In this document: positions 1 through 5,308 of the stretch, in pieces
How positions within the stretch are numbered: the first letter of the stretch is position 1
Layout: each line of letters opens with the position of its first letter
Source of the DNA: Synechococcales cyanobacterium PMM_0003
Lineage (GTDB): Bacteria; Cyanobacteriota; Cyanobacteriia; Pseudanabaenales; Pseudanabaenaceae
Length of the DNA: 5,846 nt
Direction: 5' to 3'
Assembly: GCA_949128015.1 (NCBI GenBank)
Contig: CASBRC010000015.1
Span: forward strand, 1 to 5,846
Notes under the pieces: model-generated
What the model was told of the DNA's origin: nothing
The model's input: only the letters and a program-made list of their open reading frames with translations
Databases searched by the model: none
Program-made: the position numbers and the translations under genes

Positions 1-670
1 CATCGGTTCCGGCGTTACTTTTGCCAACTAACAGCGGCGTTGCTTGCCGTTGCGCTGCGATCGCCATTGAAAGCATCACTAGCCTGTATTGCTCCCAAAA
101 TGGGATCGCTCTTTCTAGCGTAGCAACACCCGCCGGATTATTTCCAAGATTAAAACACTCTTCATTTTTGATATGTAAAAAATCGGTTAATTCGATGTCT
201 AATTCACCCTTTTTAAACCTAGTTTCTAAGCTTAAATCGTCTCTCAGTTTAAATTTTATGAATCGCGGATCGACCCAATTTAAACCCGCTAGCACTGCTT
301 TTCTTGCTCGGACTTCGTGCCATTTTTCAGTAATTGAAAAACCATAGTAAATTGATGACGCAATTTTACTTTGATGAGTTTTGAAACTGCCTGGTAAATC
401 TTCAATCTGCTTTAGAATATCTTGCTGAATTTTTGGGTCATCGTGCGAGTATTCCTGCAAGTATGACAGCATCAACAAAATGCGAACCTTAGCCGCAGCG
501 GCTATCCAAGGCTGCTTAAGCATGGCTGCATAGTCATTTGTGTAGTTATTCCCGTAACCGCCTGATGTACTGGTAGACCAGCCATTTTTAAACCAGTGGG
601 AAGATGACTCACCGTAGCCTAAACTTTGACCGATAAGGGATACTAATGGTGTAAGCGCTGCTGTCTGCAT
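1..670 (-). CDS. Phage portal protein, N-terminal part (cut by the left edge)
   Basis: An open frame runs from ATG at 670-668 to the left edge with no stop, giving 223 N-terminal residues. Portal proteins form the dodecameric ring at one capsid vertex through which the terminase pumps DNA. What is visible: an N-terminal stretch with KQPWIAAAAKVRILLM at about 52-67; YYGFSITEKWHEV at about 108-120, like the 'GFS..E..W' segment of Mu gp29/DUF935-type portals; LTDFLHIKNE at 161-170; and NPAGVATLERAIPFWEQYRL followed by QRQATPLLVGKSN at 178-219, resembling the portal pattern of 'G..L...A..W', helix, 'G.P...G'. It follows the large terminase on the same strand, the usual order in tailed phages. The start has only a weak GGGA-like Shine-Dalgarno, and an inverted repeat (680-699) lies about 10 bases upstream. 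The overlapping plus-strand frame at 21-347 is a shadow. The family is inferred from motifs and context; other portal subfamilies are possible. Confidence 0.78.
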   Translation of the reverse strand, partial: MQTAALTPLVSLIGQSLGYGESSSHWFKNGWSTSTSGGYGNNYTNDYAAMLKQPWIAAAAKVRILLMLSYLQEYSHDDPKIQQDILKQIEDLPGSFKTHQSKIASSIYYGFSITEKWHEVRARKAVLAGLNWVDPRFIKFKLRDDLSLETRFKKGELDIELTDFLHIKNEECFNLGNNPAGVATLERAIPFWEQYRLVMLSMAIAAQRQATPLLVGKSNAGTD

Positions 671-679
671 AATTGTGAT

Positions 680-699
680 AATTCCCAACAATGAGAATT
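680..699. promoter_or_regulatory. Inverted repeat AATTCCCA-ACAA-TGaGAATT, candidate operator
   Basis: Two 8-bp arms (680-687 and 692-699) with a 4-bp spacer pair at all but one position. The site lies just upstream of the portal start codon (670) on one strand and overlaps the possible -35 of the small plus-strand ORF on the other. The same motif recurs at 2960-2979 as a perfect palindrome and, shortened, at 5309-5322. The recurrence at gene borders suggests a protein-binding site or a small dispersed repeat. Function is inferred. Confidence 0.45.
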
Positions 700-719
700 T
701 CGATATAGTATGTTATGCT
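691..719 (+). promoter_or_regulatory. Possible weak promoter for the small plus-strand ORF
   Basis: ATGAGA (691-696) and TATGCT (714-719), 17 bases apart, resemble weak -35 and -10 boxes. A 7-bp inverted repeat, GTATGTT (708-714) and AACATAC (727-733), surrounds the -10 and could bind a regulator. The -35 lies inside the 680-699 palindrome. The match to consensus is modest, and the call rests mainly on position ahead of the ORF at 746. Confidence 0.25.
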
Positions 720-745
720 GTATTCAAACATACGGGATACAACTC

Positions 746-907
746 ATGTTATCAGGAATTCTCAGTAAATGGTTTCAGCCGATCGCCCCTAGCGAACCTA
801 TTGAATACCTTAAAGAACGAAAATCGTGGGAATTGAAGCCGGGCGATCGGGTATTTGTGGGAATTTCTCAGGGCGGCGCGACGATCAAGTCGATCGCAGG
901 CGATTAA
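746..907 (+). CDS. Small hypothetical protein (53 aa), opposite to its neighbours
   Basis: This short ORF reads against the flanking packaging genes, between the large terminase stop and the portal start. I do not recognise the family. From ATG 746 it gives 53 residues: a hydrophobic, aromatic N-terminus (LSGILSKWFQPIAP), a charged middle (EYLKERKSWELKPGD) and a glycine-rich end (FVGISQGGATIKSIAGD). No signal peptide, cysteines or catalytic motif are seen. The frame is also open from ATG 710, adding 12 residues (MLCCIQTYGIQL). The later start is preferred because GGGA at 734-737 sits at Shine-Dalgarno distance and the only promoter-like boxes overlap 710. Three CGATCG words within the ORF match the codon and word style of the region. 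It could be a moron-type host or phage accessory gene, or a fortuitous ORF. Confidence 0.42.
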   Translation: MLSGILSKWFQPIAPSEPIEYLKERKSWELKPGDRVFVGISQGGATIKSIAGD

Positions 908-908
908 T

Positions 909-964
909 CTCGGTCTTCAATAGTAAAGAAAAGTTTTTTATTCATTCAGCACAAACCGAGTTTT
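909..964 (+). terminator. Weak hairpin between the small ORF and terL ends
   Basis: CTCGGT (909-914) pairs with ACCGAG (955-960), followed by TTTT (961-964). The 40-base loop is too long for a classic intrinsic terminator, and the T-tract is short and runs into the terminase stop codon. It lies exactly where the small plus-strand ORF and the minus-strand terminase gene end facing each other, the only reason to consider it a terminator. Confidence 0.2.
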
Positions 965-2399
965 AAAATGTGGGATGGGCAAACTGTACGCCAACACTAG
1001 GGGTGATCGGATCTCTAGTGTGTACTAAGTCCAAACACGCAAAAGCGCTAGCCGCCGCCATCACTGTGTCATCATGACCGGAAACAGCGCGCCGATCGTC
1101 TTTTGAAAACTTTTTAAACTCTTCTATACCTTCCCAATTTTTAGGGTAGTTTATTGCGTTTTCCTCTACAAATAGCTTTAATCTGTCAGTATTAATAATT
1201 TTACTCGACTTAGTTGATAGTATTCCTTGTATGCGAATATCAGGCATTTTTTCGGCTAAGTTTTCAGCTATTACCTTACCGCCTGAGTTGATTTCTACCC
1301 CAATGATTAGCGGCGGATATCGCCTAATGAACGGGATTAAAGCCCTGATTGATGTTGACACTGGGGTTTTGTTTTTGTGATACTCATAAGCCAAAGTATA
1401 GGGAACTGTGGAGATATCCCAAGCTTGAGCCGTGAAGTAATCATCCCCGCCATAGTTGGGATCGATCCCCCAAAGATAGCGGCGACCGTGAATAGGTGAA
1501 GAATAGTTGCCGATCGCACAAGCATCAACAGCCTCGACATCGAATAGCATAGATTCTGCTTTTTTAACGTGCCAGTTGCCATATAAAAGCCGATCGCGAT
1601 CTACTGAGTTCTGAGCTTGTAAGTTTGCTAAATAGCCGGGATCTGCTTTTAGCAAGGTCGGGTTGTCTTCTACCGTCGCGCCAATAAAAGTAAAACTTTT
1701 TGGTAGGCAACCCGGATATTTTATCTGCAATTCTTGTTTTGTGTCACCCCAAATAATAATATCATCAACTACTATAAAAAACCTTATTTCCCCTGCTTTT
1801 TGGGGGTCTGCATAGCCATCTTCACCTATCCACCAATTAACCAATTCAGCAACCCAACTATCGGCATCCGGGTTGCACGTCGCCCGCATTTTTGGCTCAA
1901 AACCGTGGGGCGATCGTAATCGAGAAAGCAGATAGAAAAATTGCTTTTTGGTAAAGTGTGTTACCTCATCAAATCCAACATAGGGTAATTGCGCGCCTTG
2001 CCAGTTATTGACATTTTTCTCATGCTGTAAATGCGAAAATCTGATTGTAGCGCCGCTGGGGAAAGTCCACTCTAATCTAGTCTGATGCGCTGTTGCACCT
2101 TTTAACGGATACCATCTTTGAGATTCATCCCACAAGCCGCCTTCATTGCATATTTCGGGATAAGTTCTACGCAAAATAACGGCGCTGTAAAGATGGCTGT
2201 CAATATGTTTTGCAGCATCCCAAAGCAGCCACGTTGTTTTGCCGGGCCCCGCGCCGCCTCCGAATAGTAAGACTTCTGCTTTACTCTTTAGTGCTAGCGA
2301 TTGCTTAGGGTGCGGCGCTGGAAAATCTACAAACTTTTGTCGCTTCCCTCTGGCAATTTCTGCCATTTTTCTCAACTGCAAGGCTTTAGCCAATGGCAT
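963..2399 (-). CDS. terL: Phage terminase large subunit (packaging ATPase and nuclease)
   Basis: This is the motor that cuts concatemeric phage DNA and pumps it into the prohead through the portal. The 478-aa length is normal for a complete TerL. ATPase half: Walker A GGAGPGKT at 48-55 (proline where serine is common), Walker B VGFDE at 141-145 with catalytic Glu145, and a coupling motif ATCNP at 173-177. Nuclease half (RNase H-like): GIDPNYGGDD with Asp313 at 311-320, GVEINSGGK with Glu369 at 367-375, and GHDDTVMAAA with Asp443/Asp444 at 441-450. All expected acidic residues are present, so it should be active. Its ATG start overlaps the upstream small-subunit gene by 14 bases, indicating coupled translation. 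The portal gene follows after 292 bases that hold an opposite-strand ORF. The frames at 1337-1582 (minus) and 1734-1919 and 2239-2427 (plus) are shadows. The packaging type (headful or cos) cannot be read from this sequence. Confidence 0.96.
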   Translation of the reverse strand: MPLAKALQLRKMAEIARGKRQKFVDFPAPHPKQSLALKSKAEVLLFGGGAGPGKTTWLLWDAAKHIDSHLYSAVILRRTYPEICNEGGLWDESQRWYPLKGATAHQTRLEWTFPSGATIRFSHLQHEKNVNNWQGAQLPYVGFDEVTHFTKKQFFYLLSRLRSPHGFEPKMRATCNPDADSWVAELVNWWIGEDGYADPQKAGEIRFFIVVDDIIIWGDTKQELQIKYPGCLPKSFTFIGATVEDNPTLLKADPGYLANLQAQNSVDRDRLLYGNWHVKKAESMLFDVEAVDACAIGNYSSPIHGRRYLWGIDPNYGGDDYFTAQAWDISTVPYTLAYEYHKNKTPVSTSIRALIPFIRRYPPLIIGVEINSGGKVIAENLAEKMPDIRIQGILSTKSSKIINTDRLKLFVEENAINYPKNWEGIEEFKKFSKDDRRAVSGHDDTVMAAASAFACLDLVHTRDPITPSVGVQFAHPTF

Positions 2400-2910
2400 T
2401 GTTTTGTACCTTACTAGCTGGCAATAAGTATTGCTCTGATTCTTCTGTCACGTCGATAATTTGATGCTTAACGGCATCTAATTCGATGCCTTCTGGGGCG
2501 ATCGCCGTGGCACTGACTGAGATATCACCTAAGACCTCTGCCGCCCTTACTAGCTCACGCAACTGTAGCAAATTAATCTCATCTTCCCCGATCGTTTCAG
2601 TGATTTTAACAAGTGTTGCACTCATGGTTTCGCCTAATTGATTCATCCACCGTTTCGCTAATGAATTTCTATACTGCCAGTAAACTGTATCTAAATGCGG
2701 AGATGTCTTAACTTTCTCACCAATAGGTATTTGCTTTTTTGCAGGGATATTGAAGTGATGTTCAGCCGCTTTGATGCCTAGTACGTCCCGCATCGCTATC
2801 ATCATGCAACATTGCTCATCGGTTAGTTTTGGATGCAACCTTCGTAAAAACGGATCTTTCTTCCTCATCACTTTAACTAAATTATTTGCCAACATACTTA
2901 AAACTAACAC
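2386..2910 (-). CDS. Probable terminase small subunit
   Basis: TerS proteins recognise the packaging site and load TerL on the DNA. This 174-aa protein ends inside the start of terL (14-base overlap), the classic TerS position, and its length fits. It has a basic N-terminus (MRKKDPFLRRLHPKLT, about 15-30), then a probable helix-turn-helix region (LTDEQCCMMIAMRDVLGIKAAEHHFNI, about 29-55), then a helical middle (YRNSLAKRWMNQLGETMSATLVKITETI, about 80-107) suited to oligomerisation, and an acidic C-terminus (VTEESEQ). No diagnostic motif was seen, so the identity is inferred from context. The first start is GTG at 2910. ATG 2895 and ATG 2868 are in-frame alternatives, none with a clear Shine-Dalgarno; 2895 is plausible and would give 169 residues. 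The gene lies 69 bases after the 355-aa gene, with the 2960-2979 palindrome between them. A DNA-binding regulator is the main alternative. Confidence 0.62.
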   Translation of the reverse strand: MLVLSMLANNLVKVMRKKDPFLRRLHPKLTDEQCCMMIAMRDVLGIKAAEHHFNIPAKKQIPIGEKVKTSPHLDTVYWQYRNSLAKRWMNQLGETMSATLVKITETIGEDEINLLQLRELVRAAEVLGDISVSATAIAPEGIELDAVKHQIIDVTEESEQYLLPASKVQNNAIG

Positions 2911-2959
2911 ACAAAAGCGATCAAGATTTTATTCCCGATCGCCCTTGTTATTGCTGGTT

Positions 2960-2979
2960 AATTCCCAATAGTGGGAATT
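2960..2979. promoter_or_regulatory. Perfect palindrome AATTCCCA-ATAG-TGGGAATT
   Basis: Perfect 8-bp arms at 2960-2967 and 2972-2979 flank a 4-bp spacer. It abuts the stop codon (2982-2980) of the 355-aa gene and lies 49 bases before the small-terminase start. There is no T-tract after it on either strand, so it is not a standard intrinsic terminator. The shape suits a dimeric repressor operator. A transcript-processing hairpin or a small dispersed repeat are alternatives. Confidence 0.5.
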
Positions 2980-4047
2980 CTAGAACGGTATTAACTCCGA
3001 GAATACTTCTTTTGTTAGCGCGCTTAAAGCGTCAAAAGTCTCGATCGTCAATTCCGATTTGAGCATCTTTTGAATCTCCTCGATTGCTTTGTGTCCGGGT
3101 ATTTTGATTTGTACTATCTCAATTACCAGGCTGACTGTAACTTGATTTTTGCGAGTTAGAGTTAAATCGCTAAAGGTTTTGACTTTTGCTGTTTCTAAAA
3201 ACTTAGTCATTCGATCCTGATCAATCGTTACTGCATTTAGGTCGTACACACCTTCAATCATCAGCATAAATTCATCATACAGCCCACCGAGGAATGTGAT
3301 TGCTGCAATCTGATCCGGTGTCTGTTGCCTTGCTGTATCGGATGGCGATTGTGTCTGCGGGTCTTGAGCTTTTAACGGCGTGTTAGGGTAAGTTATGCCC
3401 GATCGCCCGCCTGCTGTTGATTGACCGCCTGCTGTTGATTGACCGCTAAAGCCCGATTTGGAGGTAACTGATGGCGGGCTGTTAGATTTGCCTTCATCAT
3501 CACTGAATACCCACGATGCGGGGATCTCTGCGATCGGATAATCGTATCCGTTAGCTTTACTCAGAGCTATCTGGGCAATTTGTTGCCAGTCCGGACGCCC
3601 TTCACCCATAAAGATCGGCAACTCGACACCATCACACAGCATATTGCAGTACAAAATACTACCGGGATTACTCGATTTTGTTTTTGTGGGGTCGGCTGGG
3701 GTTGGATTGATACCGATCTGTCCGGTTTGCGCTTGCTCAGGACTCAGGCTAGCGATCGCCCACAACATCCCCCGTGCAAAGCTAGTTCCTGATCCCGTCT
3801 CAAACTTGTAAACTTGGCTGTTTTCATCCTCTAGCAATAATCCGACTTTCCAGCCGTCTTTACCGCCGCGTGTGGCCTCATAGATATTCAAACCTCGCAA
3901 CCCGCCCTGTTTGCTTTGAAAGCTTACCGCGTCAACTTTTACAGGCTCACCGTTTGAAACTGTAAACCATAAACCGCCTTTGGTGCGGTTGCAGTATACG
4001 GTTTGGACACCTAATCGAAATGTCAAAAATCCTGTTTGCTTAGTCAT
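2980..4047 (-). CDS. Uncharacterised phage protein, 355 aa, three-part architecture
   Basis: I do not recognise this family. Residues 1 to about 182 look like a compact, beta-rich domain with repeated hydrophobic strands (FLTFRLGVQTVYC, GLWFTV, GWKVGLLLEDE, VYKFETG, ILYCNMLCDGVELPIFMGEG) and three cysteines (19, 134, 138). Residues about 183-245 are a low-complexity Ser/Pro/Thr/Gln/Gly linker containing two tandem GQSTAG units (202-213), encoded by a perfect 18-bp duplication. Residues about 246-355 are predicted helical, with an acidic and amphipathic finish. A beta domain plus a disordered linker recalls some phage ssDNA-binding proteins, but that is only a resemblance. ATG 4047 is the natural start: MTKQ follows a weak GGAA Shine-Dalgarno and a good extended -10 promoter. 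It is the first gene of the leftward operon, ahead of the terminase genes, so a role in replication or packaging is possible. No membrane segment is seen. Confidence 0.85.
   Translation of the reverse strand: MTKQTGFLTFRLGVQTVYCNRTKGGLWFTVSNGEPVKVDAVSFQSKQGGLRGLNIYEATRGGKDGWKVGLLLEDENSQVYKFETGSGTSFARGMLWAIASLSPEQAQTGQIGINPTPADPTKTKSSNPGSILYCNMLCDGVELPIFMGEGRPDWQQIAQIALSKANGYDYPIAEIPASWVFSDDEGKSNSPPSVTSKSGFSGQSTAGGQSTAGGRSGITYPNTPLKAQDPQTQSPSDTARQQTPDQIAAITFLGGLYDEFMLMIEGVYDLNAVTIDQDRMTKFLETAKVKTFSDLTLTRKNQVTVSLVIEIVQIKIPGHKAIEEIQKMLKSELTIETFDALSALTKEVFSELIPF
3408..3443. repeat. Tandem 18-bp duplication in the linker of the 355-aa gene
   Basis: Two perfect 18-bp copies (3408-3425 and 3426-3443) are followed by three more matching bases (3444-3446). 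The length is a multiple of three, so the reading frame is kept and the protein gains a six-residue repeat, GQSTAG, twice. Perfect identity suggests recent slippage. The copy number probably varies between relatives, as is typical of flexible linkers. Confidence 0.9.
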
Positions 4048-4068
4048 GTTTGGTTCCGTTTGTATTTG

Positions 4069-4084
4069 TCTAACTATCTAACTA
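4069..4084. repeat. Tandem octamer TCTAACTA x2 in the leader of the leftward operon
   Basis: TCTAACTA occurs twice head to tail (4069-4076, 4077-4084), between the leftward -10 box and the start codon at 4047, and its right end runs into the -10. Repeats at a transcription start can serve as regulator half-sites. No regulator is identified, and chance slippage is an alternative. Confidence 0.5.
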
Positions 4085-4132
4085 TACCATAGTATCTTCC
4101 AGAATCCGCAAAAAATAAAAAAAAATATTTTT
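4081..4132 (-). promoter_or_regulatory. Promoter of the leftward packaging operon, with A/T-rich upstream element
   Basis: Read on the minus strand, TATAGT (4086-4081) is preceded by TGG, an extended -10 (TGnTATAnT). A weak -35-like TTGCGG lies at 4111-4106 with a long 19-base spacer. Immediately upstream, 4110-4132 is almost pure A/T and includes the 12-bp palindrome AAAAATATTTTT (4121-4132), suited to an UP element or bent DNA. A perfect inverted repeat, ACTAT-ACC-ATAGT (4081-4093), covers the -10 and could be an operator. The start codon at 4047 lies about 30 bases downstream of the expected start site. Inferred from sequence only. Confidence 0.5.
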
Positions 4133-4138
4133 GGGCAC

Positions 4139-4166
4139 GGCGCGATCCTCTGCGAGGGCTTCGCTA
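4139..4166. repeat. Short GC-rich hairpin element of cyanobacterial dispersed-repeat style
   Basis: This GC-rich stretch in an otherwise A/T-rich intergenic region begins GGCGCGATCC and contains CCTC-TGC-GAGG (4147-4157), then GCTTCGCTAACG. Similar words combining GCGATC, a small hairpin and GCTTCGC are common as dispersed intergenic repeats in filamentous cyanobacteria, from general knowledge. I cannot confirm copy number from this window, where it occurs once. Confidence 0.35.
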
Positions 4167-4207
4167 ACGACACTTTTTCGCTCGATCGCCCCGTCACACA
4201 TAGGGGA

Positions 4208-4335
4208 TAAAGTCATAGGATATTCGATATATTTTATAATATATAGCGTTCCGTGACAGACTTAAACCTATACACAGTAACGATTGCAGCCATTTTGAAA
4301 ACTCGATGCCTAATAGCCCTAATATCCCCATTATC
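4208..4335. repeat. Direct repeat, copy A (upstream of the KilA-N gene)
   Basis: This matches 5389-5517 in the same orientation with a near-constant offset of 1181-1182. It starts with TAAAGTCATA, continues through an A/T-rich middle containing the palindrome ATATATT-TTAT-AATATAT (4227-4244), then a core (4253-4294) with 38 of 42 bases identical to copy B, including CTTAAACCTATA and ACAGTAACGATTGCAG. The tail to 4335 has about 31 of 45 matches. TATAAT at 4235-4240 lies 17 bases after GTCATA, so the element may include a promoter. Copy A ends about 38 bases before the KilA-N -35. It could be a regulatory module, replication or recombination site, or relic of a tandem duplication. Confidence 0.8.
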
Positions 4336-4339
4336 GCGC

Positions 4340-4351
4340 GGGCGATCGCCC
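4340..4351. other. Extended HIP1 palindrome GGGCGATCGCCC
   Basis: A perfect 12-bp palindrome centred on the HIP1 octamer GCGATCGC (4342-4349). HIP1 is the hyper-abundant octamer of many cyanobacterial genomes. This copy is intergenic, and others at 57-64, 2498-2505 and 3752-3759 are inside genes. It supports cyanobacterial origin rather than a local function. Confidence 0.85.
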
Positions 4352-4372
4352 TAAAAGATTTCTACTATTTTC

Positions 4373-4401
4373 CTGATATTCCACTAGAGCTATGCTATAA
4401 T
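4373..4401 (+). promoter_or_regulatory. Sigma-70-type promoter of the KilA-N gene
   Basis: CTGATA (4373-4378, four of six matches to TTGACA), a 17-base spacer and a perfect TATAAT (4396-4401) preceded by TGC, an extended -10. Transcription should begin near 4407-4409, leaving a leader of about 58 bases. This is the best promoter in the window. It would be read by the host housekeeping sigma factor, so the KilA-N gene is probably expressed without phage factors unless repressed. Confidence 0.75.
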
Positions 4402-4408
4402 ACAGATA

Positions 4409-4444
4409 GCACCGCAAAGCTACTGACTTCCGGTGCGTGAGTCA
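4409..4444 (+). promoter_or_regulatory. Structured leader: interleaved stems, possible pseudoknot
   Basis: GCACCG (4409-4414) pairs with CGGTGC (4431-4436). Within its 16-base loop, TGACT (4424-4428) pairs with AGTCA (4440-4444), extendable by a G-U pair (4429 with 4439). The stems are interleaved, so they form either an H-type pseudoknot or two alternative hairpins. The second stem ends 7 bases before the Shine-Dalgarno, close enough to affect ribosome access. Regulatory function is inferred. Confidence 0.4.
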
Positions 4445-4451
4445 ACCTATC

Positions 4452-4458
4452 GGAGAGG
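4452..4458 (+). promoter_or_regulatory. Ribosome binding site of the KilA-N gene
   Basis: GGAGAGG lies 7 bases before ATG 4466. It is a much stronger Shine-Dalgarno than any other gene here has, and it fixes the start at 4466. Confidence 0.8.
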
Positions 4459-4465
4459 CTAACTA

Positions 4466-5308
4466 ATGACTATCATACCACACAATTTCAATGGCAAGGC
4501 GATCGGGCAAACATCTTCAGAGACTGTTATTAACGGCGTAACAATTCCCAAAGGGTATGTCAATCTCAGTCAGATGTGTAAAGCTAATCCAAAAAAGAAG
4601 CTCAACGACTACCTCTCGAACCTCAACACATTAGATTATATTATGGCTCTCTCGGAGAGTCTTGGAGGCTGTAACCTGTACGGTGAAAATCCCGTACCTG
4701 ACACTCACTCGGTTTCAAGCCCTGCGCTATCGTTCGGGTTGCAATCAGGTTTACTTATCAAAACCTACAATACGATCGGTGGAGATGCCGACATTTACTC
4801 TCAAATTGAGATTGCGATACACGCTGCACAGTGGACAAGTCCGCAATTTGCAGTCTGGGCAAACCGCACTCTGAGGCTGGTTATCAGTGGGGAATTTAAG
4901 GCTCTTACCGATGAAGCTAAACAGGCAGAAAAGGAGCTACAGAAAAGATGGGGAAAGATCCGATCGGCAACAATATTTACCCGCCGCGAACTTACGGACT
5001 CAATCAAAGCTTGGTACGATCGCCCCGACACCCAGACAACTTGCCCACTAGGAGTAGTAATTGCCGAATGCACCAACCAACTCTATCTAGCCATGTGGGG
5101 AGTTACCGCAGCCAAAATCCGATTGCACTTCAATCTAACCAAAGATTCCCAACTTACCCGCGATTACCTCTCAGAACGCGCGCTAAACACCTTAAAACTC
5201 CGTGAAGACTACGTGGTCGAGTTTATCGACTATGAGGGTGCTATCCCTCATAAAAACGCCGTGCAGATGGCAAACATTATCCGCTGCCGCGTTCACTTCA
5301 CAGATTAA
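4466..5308 (+). CDS. KilA-N domain DNA-binding phage protein
   Basis: KilA-N domains are DNA-binding modules of phage and large DNA-virus regulators and antirepressors. The 280-aa protein shows the domain at about 5-145: INGVTIPKGYVNLSQMCKA (22-40), a lysine-rich NPKKKLNDYLSN (41-52), and the characteristic end GGDADIYSQIEIAIHAAQW, SPQFAVWANRTLRLVISGEF (105-144), corresponding to the family's 'G...(Y/H)..P..A...A.W.SP.F...V'. A charged helical linker (EAKQAEKELQKRWGK, 150-164) leads to a C-terminal region (about 170-280) with RRELTDSIKAWYDR and a conserved-looking PHKNAVQMANIIRCRVHF end that I cannot assign. It has its own promoter, leader and terminator, is divergent from the packaging operon and is flanked by direct repeats, so it is a candidate regulator of this region. 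Target and direction of control are unknown. The minus-strand frames at 4801-5076 and 5192-5410 and the plus-strand frames at 4662-4874 and 4948-5205 are shadows. Confidence 0.88.
   Translation: MTIIPHNFNGKAIGQTSSETVINGVTIPKGYVNLSQMCKANPKKKLNDYLSNLNTLDYIMALSESLGGCNLYGENPVPDTHSVSSPALSFGLQSGLLIKTYNTIGGDADIYSQIEIAIHAAQWTSPQFAVWANRTLRLVISGEFKALTDEAKQAEKELQKRWGKIRSATIFTRRELTDSIKAWYDRPDTQTTCPLGVVIAECTNQLYLAMWGVTAAKIRLHFNLTKDSQLTRDYLSERALNTLKLREDYVVEFIDYEGAIPHKNAVQMANIIRCRVHFTD

Noticed and set aside
21..347. Plus-strand 108-aa open frame at the left end
   Set aside because: It lies wholly antisense to the portal frame, which carries recognisable motifs. The plus-strand translation is low-complexity and Ser/Leu/Phe-rich, with no domain.
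1337..1582. Minus-strand 81-aa frame inside the terminase gene
   Set aside because: Overlaps the nuclease half of TerL in another frame on the same strand and has no independent support.
2960..2979. Palindrome as an intrinsic terminator of the 355-aa gene
   Set aside because: The stem is perfect, but no T-tract follows on the minus strand (next bases AACCAGC), so it was listed as an operator-like site instead.
4191..4294. GTGACA motifs near the repeat read as ends of a Tn7-like or CRISPR-associated transposon
   Set aside because: Such ends are inverted and carry several transposase sites. Here the copies are direct, with one core each, and there are no transposase genes.
4253..4354. GTG-started plus-strand peptide in repeat copy A (33 codons) and its partner in copy B (5435-5515, 26 codons)
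   Set aside because: Substitutions between copies fall about equally on all codon positions, the C-termini differ and there is no Shine-Dalgarno, so coding is not supported.
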